Source: Mageeibacillus sp. UBA6980 (GTDB taxonomy: Bacteria; Bacillota; Clostridia; Saccharofermentanales; Saccharofermentanaceae). From it: a stretch of DNA of 64,000 nt. Below are positions 17,371 to 26,112 of this stretch, piece after piece. The stretch's first letter is position 1, and each line of letters opens with the position of its first letter. The position numbers and the translations under genes were made by a program. The notes under the pieces were generated by a model. That model was not told the DNA's origin. It saw nothing but the letters and a program-made list of their open reading frames with translations, and searched no databases. The DNA lies in NCBI GenBank assembly GCA_002450095.1, contig DJYK01000019.1, forward strand, positions 1 to 64,000. The letters are read 5' to 3'.

Positions 17371-18396
17371 ATGGCAAACAACAGCAGGATCTTTTATGAG
17401 AAGGATTGTGATCTTTCAAAACTCGACGGCAAGACAGTCGCCATCATCGGTTACGGTTCACAGGGACACGCTCATGCGCTTAACCTTAAGGACTCCGGTG
17501 TAAACGTAGTCGTAGGTCTTTACGAGGGCTCGAAGAGCAAGGCTAAGGCAGAGTCACAGGGCCTTACGGTAATGTCTGTCGAGGAGGCTGCAAAGGCCGG
17601 AGACATCATCATGATCCTTATTCCTGACGAGAAGCAGGCTGCACTGTACAAGAAGTCCATCGAGCCTAACCTCACAGCAGGCAAGACTCTGGCATTCGCG
17701 CACGGCTTCAATATTCACTACGGATGCATTACACCTTCTTCCGATATCAACGTAATCATGATCGCTCCTAAGGCTCCCGGACACACAGTTCGTTCCGAGT
17801 ATCAGATCGGTAAGGGAACACCCTGCCTTATCGCCGTTGAGCAGGATGCTACAGGCGATGCATGGGATCTTGGCCTTGCTTATGCAGCAGGTATCGGCGG
17901 CGCCAGAGCAGGCGTTCTCGAGACAACATTCAGACAGGAGACAGAGACTGACCTCTTCGGTGAGCAGGCTGTTATCTGCGGTGGTGTTTCCGCTTTGATG
18001 CAGGCAGGCTTCGAGACTTTGGTCGAAGCAGGTTACGATCCTCGAAATGCTTACTTCGAGTGCGTACACGAGATGAAGCTCATCGTTGACCTCATTTACC
18101 AGAGCGGCTTCGCAGGCATGAGATATTCCATCTCCAACACAGCTGAGTACGGTGACTATGTAACAGGTCCCAAGATCATTACTGAGGATACGAAGAAGGC
18201 CATGAAGAAGGTTCTGAAGGATATTCAGGACGGTTCCTTCGCCAAGGAGTTTCTCCTCGATATGTCTGATTCCGGTAAGCAGGTCCACTTCAAGGCTATG
18301 AGAAAGCTCGCAGCCGAGCATCCTGCCGAGACAGTCGGCAAGGAGATCAGAAAACTCTACAGCTGGTCAGACGAAGATAAGCTTATTAACAATTAA
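17371..18396 (+). CDS. ilvC: Ketol-acid reductoisomerase, class I
   Basis: It rearranges and reduces acetolactate to dihydroxyisovalerate using NAD(P)H and Mg. The Rossmann motif GYGSQGHAHALNLKDSG is present, as are MIAPKAPGHTVRSE and the metal-binding region DLFGEQAVICGG. At 341 residues it is the short class I form. A strong GGAGG site precedes the ATG. It is the third gene of the ilv cluster; a terminator-like hairpin separates it from ilvD. Confidence 0.97.
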   Translation: MANNSRIFYEKDCDLSKLDGKTVAIIGYGSQGHAHALNLKDSGVNVVVGLYEGSKSKAKAESQGLTVMSVEEAAKAGDIIMILIPDEKQAALYKKSIEPNLTAGKTLAFAHGFNIHYGCITPSSDINVIMIAPKAPGHTVRSEYQIGKGTPCLIAVEQDATGDAWDLGLAYAAGIGGARAGVLETTFRQETETDLFGEQAVICGGVSALMQAGFETLVEAGYDPRNAYFECVHEMKLIVDLIYQSGFAGMRYSISNTAEYGDYVTGPKIITEDTKKAMKKVLKDIQDGSFAKEFLLDMSDSGKQVHFKAMRKLAAEHPAETVGKEIRKLYSWSDEDKLINN

Positions 18397-18410
18397 TCGT
18401 TGAGATAGGT

Positions 18411-18450
18411 TATAATAGAAGGAGGCCGTGCTGATGTGCGGCCTCTTTTT
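18411..18450 (+). terminator. Hairpin terminator between ilvC and ilvD, with a nearby -10
   Basis: GAGGCCG (18422-18428) pairs with CGGCCTC (18439-18445), followed by TTTTT. A TATAAT (18411-18416) lies just before it without a convincing -35. The hairpin would reduce or end transcription before ilvD. If the TATAAT is a promoter, the hairpin would instead sit in the new ilvD leader as an attenuator. Confidence 0.7.
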
Positions 18451-18467
18451 GAAAGAAGGTAGAAGAT

Positions 18468-20129
18468 ATGATCAAAGATACATTAGTTGACGGTTTTGCA
18501 AATGCGCCCCACAGGTCTTTATATCATGCGCTCGGACTTACAAAGGAAGAGCTCGACAGACCTCTTATCGGTGTAGTCAGTTCTTATAACGAGATAGTTC
18601 CGGGGCATATGAATATCGACAAGATCGTCGAAGCGGTCAAGGCGGGAATAAGACTTGCCGGCGGAACCCCTATTGTATTTCCGGCGATAGCCGTATGTGA
18701 CGGTATCGCGATGGGTCATATCGGAATGAAGTATTCTCTTGTTACGAGAGATCTTATCGCCGATTCTACCGAAGCCATGGTCATGGCACACGGGTTTGAC
18801 GGACTCGTAATGATCCCCAACTGTGATAAGAATGTCCCGGGCCTTCTCATGGCGGCTGCAAGGTTGAATATTCCGACCGTGTTCGTAAGCGGCGGTCCGA
18901 TGCTCGCAGGAAGGGTTGACGGGAAGAAGAGGTCACTCTCTGCGATGTTCGAAGCAACAGGAGCGTATGCGGCCGGTAAGATCGACAACGATAAGCTCGA
19001 AGAGTTCGTAAATAAGGTCTGCCCGTCATGCGGATCCTGTTCGGGAATGTATACGGCTAATTCGATGAACTGTTTAACGGAAGTACTCGGTATGGGACTT
19101 CAGGGCAACGGAACCATCCCGGCACCTTTCTCCGACAGACTTATCCTTGCAAAGCATGCGGGAATGCAGGTCATGGAATGCGTAAGAAGCAACATCCGTC
19201 CGAGAGATATTCTTACCGAAGATGCTTTCGAGAATGCGATCGCCGCCGACATGGCAATAGGCTGTTCAACTAATTCGATGCTTCACATCCCCGCGATAGC
19301 GAATGAATGCGGTATCAGTATCGATCTCGATCATATTAACGAGATCTCGAAGAGGACTCCCAATATCTGTCACTTGGCTCCTGCGGGTCCTACATATATG
19401 GAGGATCTCAATGAAGCCGGCGGTATATATGCCGTAATGAAGGAACTTCTTGACGCAGGACTTATTAAGGGAAGCGTCATGACTGTTACCGGAAAGACAT
19501 TAAGAGAGAATGTTAAGGATTCTATAGTATCGGATCCCGAGGTTATAAGACCCATTGACGATCCTTTTATGAAAGAGGGAGGACTTGCTATCCTTAAAGG
19601 CAACCTCGCTCCTGACGGCTGTGTCGTAAAAAGATCTGCGGTAGCACCCGAGATGCTCGTTCATGAAGGTCCCGCAAGATGCTTCAACAGTGAGGAAGAT
19701 GCGATCGAGTTCATCTACAGCGGTAAGGTTCAGGCAGGTGACGTGATCGTTATCAGATATGAAGGTCCCGCAGGAGGTCCCGGAATGAGAGAGATGCTCT
19801 CGCCGACTTCTGCTATCGCCGGAGCCGGTCTTGATAAGGAAGTTGCACTCATAACCGACGGAAGATTCTCCGGTGCGACCAGAGGGGCTTCGATAGGACA
19901 CATCAGTCCCGAGGCTGTCTCAGGCGGCAACATCGCATATGTTAAGGACGGAGATATCATCTCCATCAATATCCCCGAGTATAAGATCGAGCTTAAGGTC
20001 TCCGATGAGGAACTTCAGGAGAGAAGAAAGACAATGCCTCTTCTTGAGAAGCCCGAGCTTACAGGTTACCTCAAGCGTTACTCCAAGATGGTATCATCTG
20101 CGGACAAAGGAGCCATTATAAATTACTGA
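18468..20129 (+). CDS. ilvD: Dihydroxy-acid dehydratase
   Basis: An iron-sulfur enzyme that dehydrates dihydroxyisovalerate and dihydroxymethylvalerate to the 2-oxo acids. Cluster and active-site cysteines are in NCDKNVPG and CPSCGSCSGMYTANSMNC. The C-terminal GRFSGATRGASIGH carries the catalytic Ser region. The length of 553 residues is normal. An AAGAAGG site precedes the ATG. It completes the route IlvBN-IlvC-IlvD; no transaminase (ilvE) is visible here. Confidence 0.97.
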   Translation: MIKDTLVDGFANAPHRSLYHALGLTKEELDRPLIGVVSSYNEIVPGHMNIDKIVEAVKAGIRLAGGTPIVFPAIAVCDGIAMGHIGMKYSLVTRDLIADSTEAMVMAHGFDGLVMIPNCDKNVPGLLMAAARLNIPTVFVSGGPMLAGRVDGKKRSLSAMFEATGAYAAGKIDNDKLEEFVNKVCPSCGSCSGMYTANSMNCLTEVLGMGLQGNGTIPAPFSDRLILAKHAGMQVMECVRSNIRPRDILTEDAFENAIAADMAIGCSTNSMLHIPAIANECGISIDLDHINEISKRTPNICHLAPAGPTYMEDLNEAGGIYAVMKELLDAGLIKGSVMTVTGKTLRENVKDSIVSDPEVIRPIDDPFMKEGGLAILKGNLAPDGCVVKRSAVAPEMLVHEGPARCFNSEEDAIEFIYSGKVQAGDVIVIRYEGPAGGPGMREMLSPTSAIAGAGLDKEVALITDGRFSGATRGASIGHISPEAVSGGNIAYVKDGDIISINIPEYKIELKVSDEELQERRKTMPLLEKPELTGYLKRYSKMVSSADKGAIINY

Positions 20130-20143
20130 CGGACAGATAGAAA

Positions 20144-21346
20144 ATGAACAGCGATAAAAGGACATCTTTTAAGTTAATTCTCTTTACCTTATTCCTGCTT
20201 CTCGCGGGAACCGCTCTTTATATGCTCTATATCAAGAACGCTTCGGATAAGGTAAGAGTGTTTGACAGTTCATCGGAGGAAGTCTATCTTACGGTCGAGA
20301 ATTCCGAAGGTAAAGTCTGGGATGATACTAACAGGTATCCCAATCATCCGCGCGGGTCAGAGTATTCCGTCAATGTATATAACGAGACCAACCGCCGCAT
20401 AACCGACTGGTCGGTTACCATCGATCTTAACGGATCATTTGAGATAGACTCCTCGTGGAACGGAGAGTTTACGGTGCAGGAAGACAAACTTCTCTTCACA
20501 CCGGATTCGGAACTCGGGTTTATCGACGGTAGAAGCAACCGATACTTCGGAGCCGTAATCTACGGAAGACATGTCCTTGAGGCTGAGGATTATGAGATCA
20601 GATGTAAACTGCCGGTCAATCCTATCAAGATGCCATTTACGTATGTGCTGTTCGCTCTTTATATACTCTGGTTTGTCTATGTAGGAGCTCATATAATCGC
20701 CAATGCGAGGATCGAGAGCCTTCTTAAACAGCGTAAACGTGACCTTGAGATCATAGATCAGTCGATAAAGACCTTTACATCATTCGTTGATGCCAAGGAC
20801 AGTTATACGAGAAACCACTCCGTCAGAGTCGCTACATATGCCATGGAGATCGGAAGGCGCAAAGGGCTCGATGAAGAAGAACTTAAGGATCTGTATTACG
20901 GAACGCTTCTCCACGATGTGGGTAAGATCGGCATTCCGGATCAGATATTGAGGAACAAGGGAAGTCTTAATGATGAGGAGTTCATGATAATCAAGACTCA
21001 TCCGATGAAGGGTGTCGAGATGCTCGAGAACTTCACTGCGATACCTCATATCTCCGACTGCGCTCATTATCATCACGAGCGATTTGACGGTAAGGGATAT
21101 CCCGAAGGCCTTAAAGGAGAGGATATTCCTCTTTATGCCAGGATCGCGACCATTGCGGATGCGTATGATGCAATGTCTTCCGACAGAAGGTACAGGAAGT
21201 CTCTTGGCCGGGATAAGATCATTTCCGAATTTAAAGAGAATGCGGGAACGCAGTTCGATCCCGCTCTTGTCCCTATAATGATAGATATGATCAATGACGG
21301 ATTTACCGATAAAGTTCAGAACGAATACGCACCGGAAGACGATTGA
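20144..21346 (+). CDS. HD-GYP c-di-GMP phosphodiesterase with extracytoplasmic sensor domain
   Basis: A 400-residue membrane enzyme. A first membrane helix (about 9-29) and a second (about 165-185) enclose an outside domain of ~130 residues; a short coiled linker leads to the HD-GYP domain (about 220-390). HD-GYP motifs are complete: NHSVRVATYA, LLHDVGKIGIPD, HPMKG, HYHHERFDGKGYP, IADAYDAMSSDR. The enzyme should hydrolyse cyclic di-GMP. The outside domain (ITDWSVTIDLNG, IDSSWNGEF, SNRYFGAVIY) has the spacing of conserved Trp and Phe-Gly seen in family-2 carbohydrate-binding modules, a by-eye inference. The stop TGA and the stop of the convergent gene share the palindrome TGATCA. Confidence 0.88.
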   Translation: MNSDKRTSFKLILFTLFLLLAGTALYMLYIKNASDKVRVFDSSSEEVYLTVENSEGKVWDDTNRYPNHPRGSEYSVNVYNETNRRITDWSVTIDLNGSFEIDSSWNGEFTVQEDKLLFTPDSELGFIDGRSNRYFGAVIYGRHVLEAEDYEIRCKLPVNPIKMPFTYVLFALYILWFVYVGAHIIANARIESLLKQRKRDLEIIDQSIKTFTSFVDAKDSYTRNHSVRVATYAMEIGRRKGLDEEELKDLYYGTLLHDVGKIGIPDQILRNKGSLNDEEFMIIKTHPMKGVEMLENFTAIPHISDCAHYHHERFDGKGYPEGLKGEDIPLYARIATIADAYDAMSSDRRYRKSLGRDKIISEFKENAGTQFDPALVPIMIDMINDGFTDKVQNEYAPEDD

Positions 21347-22555
21347 TCACCCCTGTATGAAGGTGACTATTCCGGGTATGTAAGTCTCTCCGAATCTTCC
21401 GAGGCAGATGATCACAAAGCACCAGAATAAAGGCGATGTCATAAGTGTTTTGATAAGCGCGCCTGTTGAAGGTTCCCCGGGAGCACGGTAAGGTCTTATC
21501 TTCTTGTATTTAACGAAGAAGAGTATGATGCCGGTGATCGCAATGGTCAAAAGTACCATTAACCACAAGAATAAGATAAGTATCCGGATCAATGCTTCAT
21601 CAGGCAAAGAATACGGATCGGGAGTTCCGTTGGCGTAATAAGGCATGATCTTCGAGAGTAAAGAAGCCGTTACTATCGATGTGGTAAGGTTTACGGCCAT
21701 GTGGAGCATGATCGTGTAACGTATCCTCCCGGTCCTTATGTAAACGCTCGCGAACAGCATTCCCACCAAAGAGGCGAACGCTCCCTGCTGGAAATTACCG
21801 TGGAACAGACCGAATGTAAGTCCTGAGATCAATATGCTTATCCACTGACCGTATTTGATCATTCTGTCGATGATGAGCTTTCTGAATATGAGTTCCTCGA
21901 ATACCGGAGCGAGTATGCCGATAACGAGGACGCGTTCCCAGATCGATGTGGACAGCATGAGTTCAACGACCTCTGTGGAATTAGTCTCGTTATTCGTAAA
22001 AGGCATCGTAAGAGCAAGGTGGATCGGAGTGCCTATCACTGCTCCCATGAGCGTAAGTCCCGCCGTGCAAAGAAGATAGAAAAAGAACATCCCGACGCCA
22101 AGCCTTTTGTCTCTGATCTTCATCTTCGGTATCTTATTTGTAAGGATCAACGCTAAAGGGAACCCGATCATGTATATCGTAATAATCGTGATGAGCAATG
22201 TGAATTCGGCTGAGTATCGCGTGATGGTCTCATCGGAAAAAAGGACGTTTATCAGTATAAGAAGTATTATAGGCAGGAATGTGCACACAAAGGCGAATAT
22301 ACTCATCCTGCCCGATAGCGATCCGACCCTCTCGGGTAACGGGTCGTGATCTTTATCTAACCTGCACGTTACTGACAATACGATCAGACAAATAACAGAC
22401 ACACCCAAAAAGAAGGCCGAAACCGGACCGTTCCACTTATGTTCGAGTATTCCCGTAAGCCCCATATACATAAGGACATAAGAAACCGCGAACAGAATCG
22501 AAGCGGCAACGGATGCCCATTTTAAGCCCGTTAAACGTTTAGCGTTTGTATCCAT
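21347..22555 (-). CDS. CPBP-family intramembrane metalloprotease
   Basis: A 402-residue polytopic protein with about 8-9 membrane segments. The CPBP (Abi, CaaX protease-like) motifs are present: EELIFRKL (E-E-x-x-x-R type), LTFGLFHGNFQQG (F-x-x-x-H) and a later His/Asn-bearing helix, IMLHMAVNLTTS. Such proteins cleave membrane substrates or give self-immunity to bacteriocins; the substrate is unknown. GAGGG precedes its ATG. It is convergent with the HD-GYP gene with no space between stops, and divergent from the diguanylate cyclase gene. Confidence 0.9.
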   Translation of the reverse strand: MDTNAKRLTGLKWASVAASILFAVSYVLMYMGLTGILEHKWNGPVSAFFLGVSVICLIVLSVTCRLDKDHDPLPERVGSLSGRMSIFAFVCTFLPIILLILINVLFSDETITRYSAEFTLLITIITIYMIGFPLALILTNKIPKMKIRDKRLGVGMFFFYLLCTAGLTLMGAVIGTPIHLALTMPFTNNETNSTEVVELMLSTSIWERVLVIGILAPVFEELIFRKLIIDRMIKYGQWISILISGLTFGLFHGNFQQGAFASLVGMLFASVYIRTGRIRYTIMLHMAVNLTTSIVTASLLSKIMPYYANGTPDPYSLPDEALIRILILFLWLMVLLTIAITGIILFFVKYKKIRPYRAPGEPSTGALIKTLMTSPLFWCFVIICLGRFGETYIPGIVTFIQG

Positions 22556-22679
22556 GTTGACCCTCGTCTCTAAAAGTTATGAATTCGTAAATAAAAAAGT
22601 GATTATATTGAACTTGTTGTTCTTAAATGACATACTTGATTATATATTATTTATTGCTGTAAAAGGGATTGCTTTTTTG

Positions 22680-23774
22680 ATGGAACAGACGGTAACGAGA
22701 AGACAGTTGGAATCGGATGTCAGAAGTGTGCTCGAGCACTTTTTGCTGGCAATGATCAGCGTCTGCTTCATCCTTGAGTTTGCTATGGCTTTCTATTTTT
22801 ATTATACGGATGATATCGATACTTCTCTTGAACGATATATATTCAAGAGAGTGGTCCTTCCCTGCGGATTAAGCATCGTTCTTTACATCCTGATGTACAT
22901 TGTAAACCGTTATGACAAGGTCAGCGACGATATAAAGAACAGGACATGCACAACATCATTGCTTATGTTCTGCGGAGAGGTGTCGATACTTCACAGCTAC
23001 TTCATCCCTCTGTGGATGCTCCCTTTCTTTGTCCTTATGTTCGCAGGCATCTTCCATGATTCTGTTTTCCATAAATTACAGGCGGGAATGTGTTTCTTCT
23101 TTGTCCTTGCCGCAGGCTTCTCTCATATAGTCGACTATCCCGAAGAGAAGGTAAAGTCTATACAGTATATCGTCGTGGCCGGGGTCATAAGCATCGCCAT
23201 AAGTTATTTTGCATTCCAGCTCGAGAAGTTCTCGAGCAGGGAGCTTCTTTTTAATATCATGATCAATGAGAACACCAAGAAGTATAAAGCGGGATATGAG
23301 TTCGATGCTCTTACCGGAGTGTATTCGAGAGGAAGGCTCGAGGAAGAGTTTAACCGCGTGTTTGATTTTGAACATGGCAGCGGTAAGGTTGGCGTCGCCA
23401 TGATCGATATCGATAATTTTAAATCCGTAAACGACACATACGGCCATGATAACGGTGATATCGTCTTAAGAAAACTCGGGGAGTTTCTCGGAAGGTTCAA
23501 TACCATGGAGTCCTTCTGCGGAAGATTCGGCGGAGAGGAATTCGTAGTTATATTTAAGAAGGCGGATTCAAAGACGGATCTTTATGAGCTTGATAATCTA
23601 AGGAAGCTTTTTGAAGAAACGAAGTTTTCCTTTACGGATGATAAGGTAACAATAAGTATCGGATATCATATAGGTCAGTCGGAGGAGCAATGGGAAGATG
23701 TCCTTAAGAAGGCTGACGAGGCCCTATACGAATCCAAGAATACGGGGAAGAATAAGATTACCGTTAAGGAATGA
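22680..23774 (+). CDS. Membrane diguanylate cyclase (GGDEF)
   Basis: It makes cyclic di-GMP from two GTP. The N-terminal ~190 residues have about 6 membrane helices. The GGDEF domain starts near YEFDALTGVYSRGRLEEEF, and the active-site loop reads RFGGEEF. The autoinhibitory RxxD five residues upstream is absent (TMES instead), so product inhibition through the I-site is unlikely. I chose ATG 22680 (MEQTVTRRQLE); longer in-frame starts at 22554 lie over the divergent promoter region and encode implausible leader sequence. The stop overlaps the next gene (ATGA). Confidence 0.88.
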   Translation: MEQTVTRRQLESDVRSVLEHFLLAMISVCFILEFAMAFYFYYTDDIDTSLERYIFKRVVLPCGLSIVLYILMYIVNRYDKVSDDIKNRTCTTSLLMFCGEVSILHSYFIPLWMLPFFVLMFAGIFHDSVFHKLQAGMCFFFVLAAGFSHIVDYPEEKVKSIQYIVVAGVISIAISYFAFQLEKFSSRELLFNIMINENTKKYKAGYEFDALTGVYSRGRLEEEFNRVFDFEHGSGKVGVAMIDIDNFKSVNDTYGHDNGDIVLRKLGEFLGRFNTMESFCGRFGGEEFVVIFKKADSKTDLYELDNLRKLFEETKFSFTDDKVTISIGYHIGQSEEQWEDVLKKADEALYESKNTGKNKITVKE

Positions 23775-24241
23775 CGATTATGGAAAAATCTCATGTATAC
23801 AGGTTTTACGGAAACGAACATGCAGATGTAAAGCCGACGGACGTTATGTTTCAAAAAGCGGGAACTCCGCGCGAACTGTACGACATCCTGTCTTCCGTCT
23901 GGTGCCGTGATACCTGTGCTCCGAGAATGAGGGATGAGTGGAGTGAGGATAATAAGACCTTGGGACAGTGCTCTATAACTGCTTTTCTCGTGCAGGATAT
24001 CTACGGCGGCAAAGTATATGGTATATTAAGACCCGGCGGGAATTATCACTGCTACAATGACGTTGACGGTCATGTCTTTGATCTGACTTCGGAGCAGTTC
24101 GGGGATGAGGCGGCAAGTCTTGTCTACGAAGGTAATCCCGAGCAAAGCCGGGAGGTTCACTTTAAGAAGACGGAGAAGAAACTCCGTTACGAGTATCTTA
24201 AAGCGGAACTTAAGAGAAAACTTGACCAAGAGGATATTTAA
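23771..24241 (+). CDS. YunG-like protein
   Basis: A 156-residue cytoplasmic protein with the YunG pattern: LGQCSITAFLVQDIYGGKVYG (Gly-Gln-Cys followed by a hydrophobic helix and G-G-K/E), then NYHCYNDVDGHVFDLTSEQF. The Cys-His-Asp order resembles a papain-like or transglutaminase-like active site, but no activity is known. The end is highly charged. ATG 23771 overlaps the cyclase stop; ATG 23780 is an alternative. It is probably co-transcribed with the cyclase and the following ATPase. Confidence 0.75.
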   Translation: MTIMEKSHVYRFYGNEHADVKPTDVMFQKAGTPRELYDILSSVWCRDTCAPRMRDEWSEDNKTLGQCSITAFLVQDIYGGKVYGILRPGGNYHCYNDVDGHVFDLTSEQFGDEAASLVYEGNPEQSREVHFKKTEKKLRYEYLKAELKRKLDQEDI

Positions 24242-24242
24242 G

Positions 24243-25439
24243 ATGTCGGAGCTTTTAAGAGAGATCTGCTCGATCGCATTATTCAGGGATGTAAGGGAAA
24301 AGGAACCGCTCAAGAGCCTGAGCGTCTTTTTGCTTAAGATGGGTCCGGGATACAGCATGGAGGAGATGATCGACAGCTACGGCGACTTCGTATCTAAGCT
24401 TTATGCGCTTCGGACCGATTGCGATCTGTCTCGGGCGATATGGGATGCTCTGGTCTATGATATGAACCCGTATATAAAGGCGAAGATAAAGGCCGTGAAC
24501 GATCCCGATGGTGCACCTGTCATAAGCAGATTGCTCGAGCTTACTGCGCAGAGGGAACTTGACCTTCTCACAAGGATCGGAAACTACACTTCATATGATT
24601 TTAAGGATGAGATGATCTACGACGGGTATCTTCCCGATTTTACGTCTTCTCACATTGACTTTAAGAATCGATATATGAAGATGATCGAGGACCTTCCCAC
24701 CAAAGGTTACGGGGATTATTCGGTATATGATTTCTTCCGCGTGAAGGACGGCGCTGTGCTGCCTGTAAGATCTCCCGATCCGATTAATGCCTCTGACATG
24801 TTCTGCTATGAAAGACAGAGAAACAAAGTCTACGATAACACCGAGGCTTTTGCTTCGGGAAGATCCTTCGAGGATGTGCTGCTCTACGGGGATGCCGGAA
24901 CAGGCAAGTCTTCCACGGTCAAGTCAGCCGCGCGCAAGTGCTTTGATAAAGGAGTCAGGCTGGTCGAAGTTCCCAAAGCGGAGCTGTCGTCCTTACATGA
25001 GATCATCGATTCCTTATCGGAGGTCCCGCTGAAATTCATTCTCTTTATCGATGATGTCTCATTTGATGCCGACGATGACAGGATCGGATCACTTAAGTCC
25101 GTCATCGAGGGTGCCGCTTCCGGCGCGAGAAGCAATATCGCGATATATGCAACAAGCAACAGAAGGCACATGATCAAGGAGACGTTCTCATCGCGTGAGA
25201 ACGAGATCCACACTTCAGATACCATCGCAGAGCAGTTAAGTCTATCCGAGAGATTCGGACTTCGGATACTCTTTGATAAACCTTCCAAGGATACCTATCT
25301 TGAAATCGTCAGGGGACTTGCTTCGTTAAAGGGAGTGAAGATCCCTGCCGAGCAACTTCAAAAGGATGCCGAGCTGTTTGCGTTACGCGGCGGCGGACGC
25401 TCTGCAAGGACTGCAAGACAGTTCGTCGACTCGCTTTAA
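24243..25439 (+). CDS. DUF815-family AAA ATPase
   Basis: A 398-residue P-loop protein. Walker A is GDAGTGKSS and Walker B LFIDDVSFD. The sequence around them (VLLYGDAGTGKSSTVKS, YATSNRRHMIKE) is characteristic of DUF815, an AAA family common in Firmicutes with unknown substrate. I chose ATG 24243 (MSELLREIC), 1 bp after the previous stop and preceded by GAGGAT. The N-terminal ~190 residues are helical and unrecognised. Confidence 0.88.
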   Translation: MSELLREICSIALFRDVREKEPLKSLSVFLLKMGPGYSMEEMIDSYGDFVSKLYALRTDCDLSRAIWDALVYDMNPYIKAKIKAVNDPDGAPVISRLLELTAQRELDLLTRIGNYTSYDFKDEMIYDGYLPDFTSSHIDFKNRYMKMIEDLPTKGYGDYSVYDFFRVKDGAVLPVRSPDPINASDMFCYERQRNKVYDNTEAFASGRSFEDVLLYGDAGTGKSSTVKSAARKCFDKGVRLVEVPKAELSSLHEIIDSLSEVPLKFILFIDDVSFDADDDRIGSLKSVIEGAASGARSNIAIYATSNRRHMIKETFSSRENEIHTSDTIAEQLSLSERFGLRILFDKPSKDTYLEIVRGLASLKGVKIPAEQLQKDAELFALRGGGRSARTARQFVDSL

Positions 25440-25440
25440 T

Positions 25441-25456
25441 ACTTTCATATGAAAGT
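25441..25456. repeat. Perfect 16-bp palindrome
   Basis: ACTTTCATATGAAAGT directly follows the DUF815 stop. It could be a weak hairpin or an operator. The rest of 25457-25560 is A/T-rich and should hold the promoter for the short ORF, but I could not fix -35/-10 boxes. Confidence 0.5.
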
Positions 25457-25576
25457 GAAATGCTTTTAATACAATTTTGCCTAATTTTATTTACTTTTGT
25501 TTAACACACATTATCGTTGCTTGGTGATAACATAAAGACATAAAAGAAAACGACTTAACTGAAAGGGGTGAGGCCA

Positions 25577-25633
25577 ATGTACGATGAACAAACTATAGCG
25601 GGACTAAGGTCTCGCTCACGGAATTCCTTCTAA
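25577..25633 (+). CDS. Possible 18-residue peptide
   Basis: ATG 25577 is preceded by an excellent site, AAAGGGGTGAGG, about 5-8 bp upstream. It encodes MYDEQTIAGLRSRSRNSF and stops at TAA 25631. The peptide is basic, with a repeated R-S run. A 13-bp terminator hairpin follows 45 bp later, so a transcript of about 150 nt is plausible. No homologue is known to me. It could be a leader peptide, a small regulator, or a chance ORF within a small RNA. Confidence 0.4.
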   Translation: MYDEQTIAGLRSRSRNSF

Positions 25634-25677
25634 GTATTTGGTTTTATTTCTATAACATACAGGCATTTTAAATAAGA

Positions 25678-25707
25678 AAAAGGGAACTTCGAACGAAGTT
25701 CCCTTTT
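25678..25707. terminator. Bidirectional hairpin terminator
   Basis: AAAAGGGAACTTC (25678-25690) and GAAGTTCCCTTTT (25695-25707) pair perfectly around GAAC. A-runs and T-runs on both sides let it serve the + strand short ORF and the - strand DUF4190-like gene. Confidence 0.9.
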
Positions 25708-25727
25708 AAAGTCTCAGGTATTACAGA

Positions 25728-26060
25728 TTACATACCGAGCATGTTGTAAACATCCTGAAGCTGTTCCGGATGAGTCAGGTTGTATATAACACCTATCAAG
25801 CACAGACATGCACCGACGATTCCGAGAATAAGACCTACTGTTGCCATTGCGGACTTGTTTCCCTTGGACTTGGCGATAACTGCACATATGATCGCTGCGA
25901 GCCAGATGAATAATGCTCCGCAACAAACTACGCTCAGAATACCTGTTACCAATGATGCGATTGCAAGTCCCTTGCCCGGTTCATTTGCAGGAGCATCGTT
26001 GTTCCATGAGGGAGCGGGCTGCTCGTAATACTGGGGTGCTTCGTTATTGTTGTTATCCAT
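25728..26060 (-). CDS. DUF4190-like small membrane protein
   Basis: 110 residues. The N-terminal ~30 residues are rich in N, P, Q and Y. Two hydrophobic segments follow (about 32-62 and 68-94), each with the G-x-x-x-G and Ala-rich pattern of DUF4190 (GKGLAIASLVTGILSVVCCG). The function of the family is unknown. A GGAGAAGAGG site precedes the ATG. It is followed on the - strand by the shared terminator. Confidence 0.75.
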   Translation of the reverse strand: MDNNNNEAPQYYEQPAPSWNNDAPANEPGKGLAIASLVTGILSVVCCGALFIWLAAIICAVIAKSKGNKSAMATVGLILGIVGACLCLIGVIYNLTHPEQLQDVYNMLGM

Positions 26061-26112
26061 ACCTCTTCTCCTTTCGCAAAGATATTAGTAATATATCACA
26101 TAAAAGTTACTA

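Noticed and set aside
22554..22679. N-terminal extension of the diguanylate cyclase from ATG 22554
   Set aside because: It overlaps the divergent CPBP start and runs through A/T-rich promoter-like DNA. ATG 22680 begins a sensible protein.
24105..24242. 46-residue extension of the DUF815 protein
   Set aside because: It lies inside the YunG-like gene and gives an Arg-rich leader. ATG 24243 has an SD.
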